Notes: generated by a model from the sequence alone, not told the origin. 64,000 nt of DNA from SZUA-36 sp963749115 (GCA_963749115.1 CAVVLP010000014.1:124001-188000); one strand, 5' to 3'. Shown: positions 54,083-63,552, counted from the stretch's first letter. Numbers and translations are program-made.

Positions 54083-54158
54083 TGGCAGGCCAGGAGGGAC
54101 TCGAACCCCCAACCCTCGGTTTTGGAGACCGATGCTCTGCCAGTTGAGCTACTGGCCT
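54083..54158 (-). tRNA. tRNA-Trp (CCA anticodon)
   Basis: 76 bases including an encoded CCA end. Acceptor stem AGGCCAG pairs with CTGGCCT; the anticodon loop CTCCAAA gives anticodon CCA; the T loop is GTTCGAGTC. It lies between tuf copy 2 and secE, the usual gammaproteobacterial site for trpT. Confidence 0.97.
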
Positions 54159-54240
54159 TTCATTACTGCTTCAGACCAGAAAGCTGACAGACCCCAAGGT
54201 GCGCCAGCTTCCTGTAGAACAACTACATATTTAGTGTGTC

Positions 54241-55432
54241 TTATTCAAAGATCTTGGCAACAACGCCAGCACCTACCGTACGACCGCCTTCACGGATCGC
54301 GAAACGCAAACCTTCTTCCATCGCAATCGGGTTGAATCAGCTCTACCTTCATCTGCACATTGTCACCAGGCATTACCATCTCAACACCATCAGGCAACGT
54401 TACCGCACCCGTTACGTCCGTCGTACGGAAGTAAAACTGCGGACGATAGCCCTTGAAGAACGGCGTGTGACGGCCACCCTCGTCTTTCGACAGAATGTAC
54501 ACCTCAGCTTCAAAACTGGTATGTGGCGTGATCGTCTTCGGATGCGCCAATACCTGTCCACGCTCAACATCATCACGCTTCGTACCACGCAGCAATACAC
54601 CTACGTTGTCACCAGCACGACCTTCGTCAAGCAACTTGCGGAACATCTCAACACCCGTACATACGGTCTTCTTGGTATCGTGAATTCCCACGATCTCAAG
54701 CTCTTCACCCACTTTCACGATTCCGCGCTCAACACGGCCTGTAACTACCGTGCCGCGACCTGAGATTGAAAACACATCCTCGATCGGCAACAGGAAAGGC
54801 TTGTCCGTATCACGTACAGGCTCGGGAAAATACTCATCCATTGCCTCAATCAATTTCAGAATGGACGGGATACCCATATCCGATGTATCACCTTCCAACG
54901 CCTTCAACGCTGAACCTACAATGACTGGAATATCATCACCCGGGAAATCATACGAGCTCAACAGCTCACGGATTTCCATGTCAACCAGCTCGATCAACTC
55001 TTCGTCATCAACCTGGTCGGCCTTGTTCATGTAGACCATGATGTAAGGGACACCCACCTGGCGCGCCAGCAGGATATGCTCACGGGTCTGTGGCATCGGA
55101 CCGTCAGCCGCTGATACCACCAGGATCGCTCCATCCATCTGCGCCGCACCGGTGATCATGTTCTTCACATAGTCAGCATGGCCCGGACAATCTACATGCG
55201 CGTAATGACGATTTTCTGATTCGTATTCAACATGCGCCGTTGCGATCGTAATACCACGTTCGCGCTCTTCAGGAGCATTATCGATCTGGTCATAAGCTAT
55301 GAACGCACCACCGCGCGCTTCAGCACATATCTTGGTCATCGCCGCCGTCAGCGTCGTCTTACCATGATCCACGTGACCAATCGTTCCCACGTTTACATGG
55401 GGTTTTGTTCTTTCAAATTTTTCCTTGGACAT
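54241..55432 (-). CDS. tuf: Elongation factor Tu, copy 2, with a one-base frame break near its end
   Basis: Same protein as copy 1 in the tufB position between tRNA-Thr and tRNA-Trp. Compared by eye, the coding regions differ by about fourteen substitutions, changing two residues (Glu for Asp in ESENRHY; Ala for Glu in LIEAMDEYF). One extra A at 54335-54336 (GTTGAATCAG against GTTGATCAG in copy 1) shifts the last 30 or so codons. The bases after it match copy 1 down to the stop TTA at 54241-54243. Corrected, it is 396 residues. ATG 55432 has GGAG upstream. The break is probably a sequencing error, though decay of a redundant copy is possible. Confidence 0.93.
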
Positions 55433-55494
55433 TCCAGTCTCCAAAAACAACCGATATTAAAATTATAAAAAAATCACAATGACCCAAAAATCAA

Positions 55495-55570
<76 letters not shown>

Positions 55571-55637
55571 CAAATAAAAACTGTTACCTGGCTACACTAC
55601 TTCAAGCTCTTTACCCATTGCCCCAAGCCGGGTAATT

Positions 55638-55711
55638 TGGAGCGGGTGATGGGGATCGAACCCACATAATCAGCTTGGAAGGCTGATGTTCTACCATTGA
55701 ACTACACCCGC
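55638..55711 (-). tRNA. tRNA-Gly (TCC anticodon)
   Basis: 74 bases with encoded CCA. Acceptor GCGGGTG pairs with CACCCGC; anticodon loop CTTCCAA gives TCC; T loop GTTCGATCC. Second gene of the Tyr-Gly-Thr-tuf unit. Confidence 0.97.
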
Positions 55712-55762
55712 CTAAACCTTCAAAACCTGAACAAAACCCAGGCTTTCTTCACCATCATATAA

Positions 55763-55847
55763 TGGTGGAGGGGGGAGGATTCGAACCTCCGAAGGCATAG
55801 CCAGCAGATTTACAGTCTGCCCTCGTTGACCGCTTGAGTACCCCTCC
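55763..55847 (-). tRNA. tRNA-Tyr (GTA anticodon)
   Basis: 85 bases with a long variable arm, as expected for tyrosine, and encoded CCA. Acceptor GGAGGGG pairs with CCCCTCC; anticodon loop CTGTAAA gives GTA. First gene of the tRNA-tuf unit. Confidence 0.97.
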
Positions 55848-55863
55848 GTCAAGCAAGCCGCCT

Positions 55864-55893
55864 ATTTTCTCTTAGCGACCATGCGACTGTCAA
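55864..55893 (-). promoter_or_regulatory. Promoter of the tRNA-Tyr/Gly/Thr-tuf unit
   Basis: Perfect TTGACA (55888-55893), an 18-base spacer and GAAAAT (55864-55869) on the minus strand. A G+C-rich stretch (GGCGGC) follows at the expected start point, the discriminator type seen in stringently controlled stable-RNA promoters. Confidence 0.65.
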
Positions 55894-55942
55894 TACATGA
55901 CTGGCGATTTACTTAAATTAACGTGAAGCCCGGGGTAGCGGT

Positions 55943-57034
55943 CTACACGTTAAACCGAAAGTGCATGACATCACCCTCCTGAGTGATGTAATCCTTGCCT
56001 TCAAGCCGCAATTTTCCGGCTTCTTTTGCGCCATGTTCACCACCAAATTTGACGAAGTCGTCATAAGCTGTAACCTCGGCACGAATGAATCCACGCTCGA
56101 AATCGGTATGGATCTTTCCCGCTGCGTTGGGCGCTGTGGCACCCTTGGTAACCGTCCATGCCCGAACTTCTTTTTCACCTGCAGTGAAAAACGTCAATAA
56201 ATCCAATAACGCGTAGCCTGCACGAATAACACCTGCCAGACCCGATTCCTTCAAACCCAGTGCGGCCAAAAATTCTTGCCGGTCCCCGGGTTCCAACTGC
56301 GCTACTTCGGCTTCAATGGATGCACACACAGGTACTACCCTGGCGTTATCACCAATTGCATATTCCCTTACCTGGTCAAGCAAAGGGTTGTTCTCGAAGC
56401 CATCTTCAGCAACGTTAGCGATATACTCAACCGGTTTCATGGTCAGCAAATTAAGGTCTTTTAGCTGTTTTTGTTGTTCTTTATCCAGTTCCAGGCTGCG
56501 AACGTTTCCTGTATCACCGAGACTGGTCATAACTTTTGTCAGCAGCGCCACCCTGGCCAATGCATCCTTGTCACCGCTACGGGTCTGTTTTTCGGCTTTT
56601 TGCAGCGCACGCTCAACCGTATCCAAATCTGCAAGTCCCAGCTCGGTATTGATGATTTCAATATCTGAAACCGGGTTGACCTTCCCCGAAACGTGGATGA
56701 CATCATCATTCTCAAAACAACGCACCACATGTGCAATCGCGTCCGTTTCCCTGACGTGTGATAAAAATTTATTACCCAGCCCTTCACCTTTGGAAGCACC
56801 GGCTACCAGACCGGCAATATCCACAAACTCCATGGTCGTGGGCAAAACTCTCTGGGGTTTCACTATTGCGGCCAATTGATCGAGACGCAGATCCGGTACC
56901 GGAACAATACCGATATTCGGGTCAATCGTACAAAACGGATAGTTTTCCGCTGCAATGCTGGATTCCGTGAGTGCATTGAACAAAGTGGACTTGCCAACAT
57001 TTGGCAACCCGACAATTCCGCATTTAAAACCCAT
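55943..57034 (-). CDS. ychF: Redox-regulated ATPase YchF (OLA1 family)
   Basis: Obg-related P-loop protein that prefers ATP and binds ribosomes. 363 residues: GFKCGIVGLPNVGKSTLFNALTES at the N-terminus, DIAGLVAGASKGEGLGNKFLSHVRETDAIAHVVRCFE, the altered base-recognition site NVAED in place of NKxD, and the C-terminal TGS domain (RAWTVTKGATAPNAAGKIHTDFERGFIRAEV). It follows pth, a pairing common in proteobacteria. Confidence 0.97.
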   Translation of the reverse strand: MGFKCGIVGLPNVGKSTLFNALTESSIAAENYPFCTIDPNIGIVPVPDLRLDQLAAIVKPQRVLPTTMEFVDIAGLVAGASKGEGLGNKFLSHVRETDAIAHVVRCFENDDVIHVSGKVNPVSDIEIINTELGLADLDTVERALQKAEKQTRSGDKDALARVALLTKVMTSLGDTGNVRSLELDKEQQKQLKDLNLLTMKPVEYIANVAEDGFENNPLLDQVREYAIGDNARVVPVCASIEAEVAQLEPGDRQEFLAALGLKESGLAGVIRAGYALLDLLTFFTAGEKEVRAWTVTKGATAPNAAGKIHTDFERGFIRAEVTAYDDFVKFGGEHGAKEAGKLRLEGKDYITQEGDVMHFRFNV

Positions 57035-57048
57035 GATCTATATCCAGT

Positions 57049-57657
57049 TCAATTGACCGGTGAGTCATCACCAGTATGTAAGTCTTTGGTAGCTTTCGAG
57101 ACATTGCCCGCCAGCAGGTCAGGTATAACCGCAACAGCATCACCAATCGAATGCAGGATCTGTTGTTCCTGGTCGGCCGACGGCCGGCTTAGTACATAGC
57201 CGGTGACAGCATCCTTGAAGCCCGGGTGACCGATTCCGATGCGCAAACGCAAAAAATCAGTATTGTCGAGGTGCCGGAAAATATCGCGCATGCCATTATG
57301 CCCACCATGACCGCCGCCCACTTTTAAACGGATTGTACCTGGCGGAAGATCCAGATCATCGTAGGCAACCAGCAGGTTTTCCATACTGACCTTGTAATAA
57401 TCAACCAACGCCCTGACCGCCTGACCACTGTGATTCATAAAAACATCGGGTTTTGCGAAAATACAATCTTTTCCGAAAATACGGCTCCGGCAAATTTCGG
57501 CGAATACCCTTGCCTGTAGCCTGAACCGGGCATCTCCTGCACCCGCAACAATCTTTTTATGCAAGGCGTCCAAAAACCAAAACCCGGCATTGTGCCGGGT
57601 TTGGCTGTATTTGAAGCCAGGGTTACCGAGGCCAATTATCAGAAACAATTCGGACAA
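57049..57657 (-). CDS. pth: Peptidyl-tRNA hydrolase
   Basis: Cleaves peptidyl-tRNA released from stalled ribosomes and recycles tRNA. 202 residues with GLGNPGFKYSQTRHNAGF (catalytic His in TRHN, Asn in GLGN), KPDVFMNHSGQAVRALVDYY, AYDDLDLPPGTIRLK (catalytic Asp) and GGHGGHNGMRDIF. The start is TTG 57657, with GGAG 6 bases upstream; no ATG or GTG is available at the right place. Lies between rplY and ychF. Confidence 0.96.
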   Translation of the reverse strand: MSELFLIIGLGNPGFKYSQTRHNAGFWFLDALHKKIVAGAGDARFRLQARVFAEICRSRIFGKDCIFAKPDVFMNHSGQAVRALVDYYKVSMENLLVAYDDLDLPPGTIRLKVGGGHGGHNGMRDIFRHLDNTDFLRLRIGIGHPGFKDAVTGYVLSRPSADQEQQILHSIGDAVAVIPDLLAGNVSKATKDLHTGDDSPVN

Positions 57658-57723
57658 TATCGTCTCCGGTGACTTTCCCTAACCCAATCAGGTCTGGTGG
57701 CCAGCGGTATGATCCGCTTTCAC

Positions 57724-58458
57724 CTAGGACTGATCTTCTTCAGTATCATCCTGCTCGACAACATCGGCATCGGCATCGGCATCAGCATCGACATCGACAT
57801 CGACATCGATGGCGTCTTCGGCTGCGGCTAAGGCTTCGGCTTCGGCTTCGGCGGCAGCACCTGTTCCCTGAGATTCCTTGATATGAGAGGTATTGGCAAT
57901 CATGACGTCACCGCTACCATCCTCGCTCAGTGCAGGAACCTCGACACCTTCAGGTAGCTGAACCTCTGACAACATAACGATTTCCCCGAGGTCCAGATGA
58001 GAAAGATCAACATCCAGAAAGCTTGGCAGATTACCAGGCAAAGCCTCGATTTCAATTTCTGTCACCAGGTGCTGGATAACCACACCGGAAGTCTTGCCCG
58101 CCGGGGACTCATCTTCACCGGTAAAATGAATTGGCACGGACATACGAAGGATTTCTGCTTCAGAAACACGTAAGAAATCGAGATGCAGAATCTGTGCCTT
58201 GTATGGGTGATGCTGAACATCACGGACAACAACTCTCTGAGTGCGTCCGTCCTCGACCTTGATTTCCAGAATACTGGAGAAAAAAGATTCGGTTTCGGTA
58301 GCGTGTTTAAGGGGGCCGTGCTCAATCGCGAGGGTGGCCGGAGCTTTATTGGCTCCATAAATAACGGCGGGGATTTTGCCCTGATGACGCAGGCGGCGGC
58401 TCGCACCTTTCCCTACATCTTCACGGATTTCCGCGTTGATAATGTTTGAATCAGTCAT
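57724..58458 (-). CDS. rplY: 50S ribosomal protein L25, long CTC form with acidic repeat tail
   Basis: 5S rRNA-binding protein, also called Ctc. 244 residues from ATG 58458, with GAGG upstream. The N-terminal L25 domain (INAEIREDVGKGASRRLRHQGKIPAVIYG to VVRDVQHHPYKAQILHLDFLRV) is followed by the TL5-type C-terminal domain (SGVVIQHLVTEIEIEALPGNLPSFLDVDLS). The last 40 or so residues are low-complexity: alternating Glu-Ala, then Asp-Val and Asp-Ala repeats, encoded by six-base repeats. Usual pth-rplY-prs context. Confidence 0.96.
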   Translation of the reverse strand: MTDSNIINAEIREDVGKGASRRLRHQGKIPAVIYGANKAPATLAIEHGPLKHATETESFFSSILEIKVEDGRTQRVVVRDVQHHPYKAQILHLDFLRVSEAEILRMSVPIHFTGEDESPAGKTSGVVIQHLVTEIEIEALPGNLPSFLDVDLSHLDLGEIVMLSEVQLPEGVEVPALSEDGSGDVMIANTSHIKESQGTGAAAEAEAEALAAAEDAIDVDVDVDADADADADVVEQDDTEEDQS

Positions 58459-58580
58459 GGTAATCCTCAAAATAATATATATCTGCCCCGACACAGATGC
58501 ATCCGAATCGAAGCAAAAAACCGTTCACACGGCGGTCCACCATCCCCGCGACCAGGGGCGGCACAAAAATCTAGCCGGGC

Positions 58581-58611
58581 ATTATAACGTATTCACCGTG
58601 GGTGGGCGCAA
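58581..58611 (-). promoter_or_regulatory. Promoter candidate for rplY-pth-ychF
   Basis: A perfect TATAAT (58581-58586) with TTGCGC (58606-58611) 19 bases upstream on the minus strand, followed by a G+C-rich start region. The spacer is long, so the -35 assignment is weak. The leader runs about 120 bases to rplY. Confidence 0.4.
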
Positions 58612-58700
58612 TACATATCGAAATAAAATAAAGTGATCCAGCCCATTGCTGTCTCACTTAATTTATCAGGTTGGAGCTGGGGTGGGTATTGACTGCCAGG

Positions 58701-58986
58701 ACTCGCTGTAAATACGTCCATGTAAGCTCGGTCGCGACATCCCTGTCGCTCACGGTCTTGGAAGTCAATAAGCGCCCCAGCTCGGGACCGTTGATGGAAT
58801 TACCATTTGAAATGTTCTGAGAGCTCGATCGTAGTCGAGGGGGAGTGGTGTCTTGACTTCAGGACTGTATGAACGACATGGAAGTTTCATCCAAGCCTAC
58901 AAGGACGTATTTACGGCGTGTCCTGAAGTAAGACGACCATGGCCGACGTCGCGACCGAGCTTACATGGACCGAATTCACAGCGAGT
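58701..58986. repeat. Palindromic multi-hairpin intergenic element C
   Basis: It has a perfect 23-bp inverted pair (58716-58738 with 58948-58970) extended outward by ACTCGCTGT/ACAGCGAGT (58701-58709 and 58978-58986). Inside are GCGACA-TCCC-TGTCGC, GAAGTCAA/TTGACTTC (58761-58768 with 58853-58860), CATTTGAAATG and an inverted second copy of GTAAATACGTCC (58903-58914). It fills most of the 638-base gap between rplY and prs (58459-59096). No convincing protein frame. The TCCC-loop hairpin links it to elements A and B. Confidence 0.65.
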
Positions 58987-59096
58987 CTCTCCGGCAATCA
59001 CCATGACCGCCCTGTCTTCCCACCGGACGAATCAGATCAGGTGGGACAGAACTGGGTCCAGCCCGCACATGGCTGGATATGCAGCCTGATGACTTT

Positions 59097-60050
59097 TCAA
59101 TCTACGTAGAGGGAACTCACTGACTCTCCGTGAGCCATACGACGGATGGTTTCCGCCAGCATTTGTGCAACGCTTAACACACGGATCTTGCCACACTCCT
59201 GTGCGGCAACACTTAATGGGATGGTATCAGTAACAACCAGTTCATCCAGTTGGGAATTTACGATATTGTCTATCGCCGACCCGGACAGTACTGGATGCAC
59301 ACAATACGCCACCACCCGCTTTGCGCCGTGATCTTTCAACGCAGCTGCGGCGGTACAAAGTGTGCCTGCTGTATCGACCATGTCATCGACCATAACGCAA
59401 TTTTTATCCTGAACATCTCCAATGATATTCATGACCTTCGCAACATTGGCACGCGGCCGGCGTTTGTCGATTATGGCCAACTCGGAATCGAGACGCTTGG
59501 CGATGGCCCTGGCTCGGACAACGCCACCCACATCCGGTGATACAACCACCAGGTCTTCACCACCCTGGTGCTGCCAGATATCTGCAAGCGTCAAAGGCGA
59601 GGCATAGACATTATCCACCGGAATATCAAAGAAACCCTGGATCTGATCGGCATGTAGATCGATAGTTATCACACGGTCAGTACCCACGGTACTGATCATT
59701 TTTGCTGCGACTTTGGCGGTGATCGGCACACGTGAAGAGCGGGGCCGGCGATCCTGACGTGCATATCCAAAATAGGGTATGACAGCGGTAACCCGTGACA
59801 CCGAAGCGCGTTTCAGGGCATCGACCATAACCAGCAGCTCGATGAAGTTATCGGCCGTTGGCGCACAGGTTGGTTGGATAAGATAGATATCACAACCACG
59901 AACGTTTTCCATGATCTCGACTAAAACTTCACCATCGCTGAAACGGTCAACAACAGCTTTACCCATCGGAACATCAAGCTCACGGGCAATATCATTTGCC
60001 AACTTGAGGTTGGCATTGCCTGCAAATACCATCAGGGAAGCACTGGCCAT
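59097..60050 (-). CDS. prs: Ribose-phosphate pyrophosphokinase (PRPP synthase)
   Basis: Makes 5-phosphoribosyl 1-diphosphate from ribose 5-phosphate and ATP for nucleotide, His and Trp synthesis. 317 residues: MVFAGNANLKLANDIARELDVPMGKAVVDRFSDGEVLVEI, the ATP/flexible loop PYFGYARQDRRPRSSRVPITAK, DLHADQIQGFFDIPVDNVYA (cation site) and the PRPP loop VMVDDMVDTAGTL. ATG 60050 has AGGTGATAAG upstream. Downstream of tRNA-Gln and ispE, as in Pseudomonas. Confidence 0.98.
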   Translation of the reverse strand: MASASLMVFAGNANLKLANDIARELDVPMGKAVVDRFSDGEVLVEIMENVRGCDIYLIQPTCAPTADNFIELLVMVDALKRASVSRVTAVIPYFGYARQDRRPRSSRVPITAKVAAKMISTVGTDRVITIDLHADQIQGFFDIPVDNVYASPLTLADIWQHQGGEDLVVVSPDVGGVVRARAIAKRLDSELAIIDKRRPRANVAKVMNIIGDVQDKNCVMVDDMVDTAGTLCTAAAALKDHGAKRVVAYCVHPVLSGSAIDNIVNSQLDELVVTDTIPLSVAAQECGKIRVLSVAQMLAETIRRMAHGESVSSLYVD

Positions 60051-60092
60051 TGTCTTATCACCTGGGCTGAATTGTTTATCGCTATATAGAAA

Positions 60093-60169
60093 TGGCTGGG
60101 TCGGCAGGACTCGAACCTGCGAATGCGGGGATCAAAACCCCGTGCCTTAACCAACTTGGCGACGACCCA
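60093..60169 (-). tRNA. tRNA-Gln (TTG anticodon)
   Basis: 77 bases with encoded CCA. Acceptor TGGGTCG pairs with CGACCCA; the anticodon loop contains TTG; T loop GTTCGAGTC. It lies between ispE and prs, a position conserved in many gammaproteobacteria. Confidence 0.96.
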
Positions 60170-60176
60170 ATCGTTT

Positions 60177-61035
60177 TCAATCTTTTGTGTTTACACACTC
60201 TTCGGACAACCTGTCCAACAAGCATGATCTGTCTACCCCGCCGACAAGCCGGACATTATATCGGCATTCTAATTCGCTTGCCGCTCTCTTTGCAGTTTTT
60301 TTATTATCAAATGATAAAAAAAATGTGCTGCCAGTGCCACTCATGCGTGGTTGACCCCATGCAGACATATCCCTTAGGACAATTTTCAGTTCAGGATACA
60401 TCTGTAAGCTTACCGATTCACAATCATTCCGACCCGGTCGCTGGTTAGACGAAGACATATCTACCCGATTTGAGTCACGTTTAAGCAATGGGTGACGAAA
60501 CACCTCCGCCGTTGAAATACTTACACCCGGAAACACCAGCACGTAATATCTTTCTCCCAGTGGCGCAGCCAGCAATTTCTCACCCCGGCCTTCTGCCCAT
60601 GCACTGTGACCATTGACAAACACCGGCACATCAGCGCCCAATTCCAAACCCAACTCCGCGAGTTGTTGCTGCGTTAATCCACAGGACCATAAGCGGTTCA
60701 AGGCACACAACACCGTTGCCGCGTCTGAGCTGCCTCCTCCAAGACCAGCACCCATCGGAATTCGTTTGAGCAACTCAATTTGCACACCTTTTTTAATTGC
60801 ACAGCGTGTCTTCAACAGGTATGCAGCACGTATACAGATATCCTCCGCTTCCGGAACACCATCAATATTGCTTGGCCCGACTGATCTGCCCACTATCATT
60901 TATGACGAAGCGTAGTTCGTCCCCCCAGTCCAGGATTTGAAACAGGGTTTGCAGTTCGTGGTAACCATCCTCTCGACGGCCTGTAATATGCAGGAACAGA
61001 TTAAGCTTGGCCGGAGCTGGCCAGGATTTTTCCAT
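60177..61035 (-). CDS. ispE: 4-diphosphocytidyl-2-C-methyl-D-erythritol kinase, with a one-base frame break
   Basis: GHMP kinase of the MEP isoprenoid pathway; phosphorylates CDP-methylerythritol. N-terminal WPAPAKLNLFLHITGRREDGYHELQTLFQ and the ATP loop IPMGAGLGGGSSDAATVL are intact, with the C-terminal MSGTGSTFFL segment. The first frame ends at SRAKQY, while homologous sequence continues in the next frame (SNIDGVPEAEDICIRAA). Removing one of the paired bases at 60872-60873 joins them as SRA-SNIDG and gives 285 residues, close to E. coli's 283. ATG 61035 fits homologues; ATG 61056 is an alternative that overlaps lolB by 17 bases. Confidence 0.92.
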
Positions 61036-61039
61036 GCCG

Positions 61040-61672
61040 TCAATCAGTGAGGTCATGACTCTGATCCATTCGCCAGTGTCTAACAGCCAGTTTCACACGG
61101 TATTGATCCCGCGTTGCATTCAGTCGCACAGGCAACCCGATGTCCCCAACTGAATCATAGCGATTAAAATCCACGTCCCAGCCAAATTGACGCAAACTGA
61201 CCAACAGACCTCCAGGACCAAGCTGTTGGCTTTCAATCGCTCCCGGTGCCGCCAGACCCCGCACCCACCATTGCAAGGCTTCAATTGGTACGGACCAGCC
61301 CACGCTATCCTGAAACAACTCACTGACACTCGCTGCGGTCTCTTCGCTACCATCCGCCATCTTCAACAACGCGCCTTCCGCTCCGATCTGCAAATGCCAG
61401 GCCCCACGACCCAGGGCCCCGTGGAAATCCAACTCACTTTGGCCCGGTTTAACATCCCACTGCAATCTGCCGCTGCCACCCCGGTCACCATCGTCCAGCG
61501 ATATCTTGCCGACAAGCCCCCAGTGGGCAATTGCCTTGAGTTGTCCGGTTCGATGCTGATATGCCGCTTTATTATCGGGACCTGGCTCCTTCACCGTAAC
61601 ACCGGTGCAGGCATTCAGAGTGAGGAGTAAAAGAAACAGCCAGTACCACTGCCGAAAAATGAAATTCGTCAA
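61040..61672 (-). CDS. lolB: Outer-membrane lipoprotein receptor LolB
   Basis: Receives lipoproteins from periplasmic LolA and inserts them in the outer membrane. 210 residues with a lipoprotein signal (hydrophobic YWLFLLLLTLNAC; Cys at the LNAC lipobox), then KAIAHWGLVGKISLDDGDRGGSGRLQW, a typical LolB beta-strand pattern, and WWVRGLAAPG. Its ATG overlaps the stop of the upstream TPR gene by four bases. Context lolB-ispE-prs is conserved in gammaproteobacteria. Confidence 0.94.
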   Translation of the reverse strand: MTNFIFRQWYWLFLLLLTLNACTGVTVKEPGPDNKAAYQHRTGQLKAIAHWGLVGKISLDDGDRGGSGRLQWDVKPGQSELDFHGALGRGAWHLQIGAEGALLKMADGSEETAASVSELFQDSVGWSVPIEALQWWVRGLAAPGAIESQQLGPGGLLVSLRQFGWDVDFNRYDSVGDIGLPVRLNATRDQYRVKLAVRHWRMDQSHDLTD

Positions 61673-63405
61673 GGTGACTCACCAAAACGTTGCATGGTGT
61701 TGATCAGTATTTCGTTATCACTTTCCAATTCCAGACCCAACTGCCAGGTAGAACGCGCTTCATCCTTTTGTCCGCGCGCCCACAATACTTCGCCCAGGTG
61801 GGCTGCGACCTCGGCATTGCGCATAATTTTCCAGGCTTCCCTCATATAGGCTTCGGCTTCGGCCAATCGCCCAAGTCGATAGGAAATCCAACCCATACTG
61901 TCGATAATAGAAGCGTCTTCAGGTTGCAACTCATAGGCGAGCAGAATCAATTCTTCCGCTTCATCGTAACGCTCTGTCAGGTCGGCCAGCGTGTAACCCA
62001 GCGCATTGATTGCTGCTGCATTGTCCGGTTGAATTGAAATGATCCGGCGTAAATCGCTTTCGGCCAATTCCAACTCACCCAAACCAACAGCTATCAACGC
62101 CCGTGCATATCGCAATGCAATGTCTTCGGGAAGGGATTCCAATCCATCATTCAAAACCTGAAAGGCCTTGTCTGTATTTCCCGACTCCTGGAGAATCTGT
62201 GCTTCAGCCTGGAAACTTTGGGACCTGACCTCAGCATCGCCGTTGATCCTGAGTTCCATGAGCAAATTCCGAGACTCCTCAATATCACCAAGGCCAGCCA
62301 GTAGAAATGCCTGGCGCATAATAGCCCGTGTCGATTTTTCACCGTTGACCTTTGCATACCAGTCAATGGCCTCCCGCCGATAGTCAAGCAACTCTGCGCT
62401 TTGCGCTGCCTGGAAAGCAGTCTCCGAACTGTCTTCGTATTGCGCGCTGGGGAATCCGGCATACAATAACTCCGCATTGCCCCTGTCACCGCCATCAAGG
62501 GCAAAGATGATACGGGCGAACCTCATATCGGGTGTATCTGGCAACTCGGCCAAAACTTCCTGGGCTGCGGTCAGGTTATTATTTCGCTTAAGAAGCTCCG
62601 CATAGGACATGGCAATTCGCTCATTTTCGGGGCTTGCTTCCCAGGCTTGTTGATAGCGACTCAACGCCAGCCTCTCGTCTCCAAGGTTGACAGCAAGCCT
62701 TCCCGACCAGGCTAGTAGATCAGACCTTTCCGGCGCATGCTTTATGGCCTGTTCAACGAGTGCAAAAGCCTCTTCAACATCACCGAAACTTGCCGCTAGA
62801 CGGCTGCGGGCAAACAGGGCGCTGACATTCGATTCGCCGTCAAACTCCCCCAGGAGCCTATCCATTATCTTGTTCGCCCTGGCCCGGTCTTCAACCGGTG
62901 CCAGAAGTGAGATGACAACCTGCCAGCCAAGCTCCTGATTATCGGCAGTCAGTTCAAGTATCCTGGCAAGCTGGAATTCAGCACCTGCATAGTCACCTTC
63001 TCTCAACCTGGATCCTGCAGCCAGTTCCCGTGCATCCAGACTGGTGGGATCCAACATGGCCCAGCGGTCCGAGGCCAGCGCAAGCATCTGCCATTCCCCG
63101 GCTGATACTGCGACCTTGGAGGCCCGCTCGGCGACCTCCGGGTCTTCTGATTTTAGCGCGGCCTCCAGGTATGCAGCTGCCGCACCGGAAACATCGCCAT
63201 CAGCACCCAGTACCTCTGCCGAAAAAACGTGGTACATAACATCGGCATCAGTCTCCGGCAAATCAGCCACGGAAACATCAGAGCTTGCCGATTCCACCGG
63301 CACAGATTCGGTTTCCGCCACAGCCTGGACTGATGATTCCTGCACCGTTGAGCACGCCGTCAAAAAAAACATGACGAAAATGAACACGCACGGTACCTTT
63401 TTCAT
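61669..63405 (-). CDS. TPR-repeat lipoprotein, conserved neighbour of hemA and lolB
   Basis: A 578-residue protein with a lipoprotein signal (KKVPCVFIFVMFFLTAC; Cys in LTAC), a low-complexity Ser/Val/Glu linker and then about a dozen tetratricopeptide-like helix pairs. The best are SGAAAAYLEAALKSEDPEVAERASKVA, the tandem near ALGYTLADLTERYDEAEELILLAYELQPEDA and MGWISYRLGRLAEAEAYMREAW. Function not established; homologues occupy the same site between hemA and lolB in Pseudomonas. ATG 63405 starts the lipoprotein signal; ATG 63426 is possible. Divergent from hemA and translationally coupled to lolB. Confidence 0.88.
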   Translation of the reverse strand: MKKVPCVFIFVMFFLTACSTVQESSVQAVAETESVPVESASSDVSVADLPETDADVMYHVFSAEVLGADGDVSGAAAAYLEAALKSEDPEVAERASKVAVSAGEWQMLALASDRWAMLDPTSLDARELAAGSRLREGDYAGAEFQLARILELTADNQELGWQVVISLLAPVEDRARANKIMDRLLGEFDGESNVSALFARSRLAASFGDVEEAFALVEQAIKHAPERSDLLAWSGRLAVNLGDERLALSRYQQAWEASPENERIAMSYAELLKRNNNLTAAQEVLAELPDTPDMRFARIIFALDGGDRGNAELLYAGFPSAQYEDSSETAFQAAQSAELLDYRREAIDWYAKVNGEKSTRAIMRQAFLLAGLGDIEESRNLLMELRINGDAEVRSQSFQAEAQILQESGNTDKAFQVLNDGLESLPEDIALRYARALIAVGLGELELAESDLRRIISIQPDNAAAINALGYTLADLTERYDEAEELILLAYELQPEDASIIDSMGWISYRLGRLAEAEAYMREAWKIMRNAEVAAHLGEVLWARGQKDEARSTWQLGLELESDNEILINTMQRFGESP

Positions 63406-63523
63406 GAAACAATAGTCACAATTCATGAGATACAGGATAACTGCTTGAAGCCAACGAACCAATCCCCGCAAGCATACGATGATGTTTATCGGGCGCTGAA
63501 CCTCTGTCAGAAACACGCCAGAC

Positions 63524-63552
63524 TTGAAATTACCGTAACCAACAAGCATATT
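63524..63552 (+). promoter_or_regulatory. Promoter candidate for hemA
   Basis: TTGAAA (63524-63529), 17 bases, then CATATT (63547-63552), about 30 bases before the hemA ATG. The -10 box matches at four of six positions. Confidence 0.35.

Noticed and set aside
54236..54763. Plus-strand open frame opposite tuf copy 2
   Set aside because: It is the antisense of EF-Tu; shorter versions of the same antisense frame appear opposite tuf copy 1. No start signal.
57669..57881. Plus-strand His/Arg-repeat frame
   Set aside because: It is the complement of the L25 acidic repeat tract.
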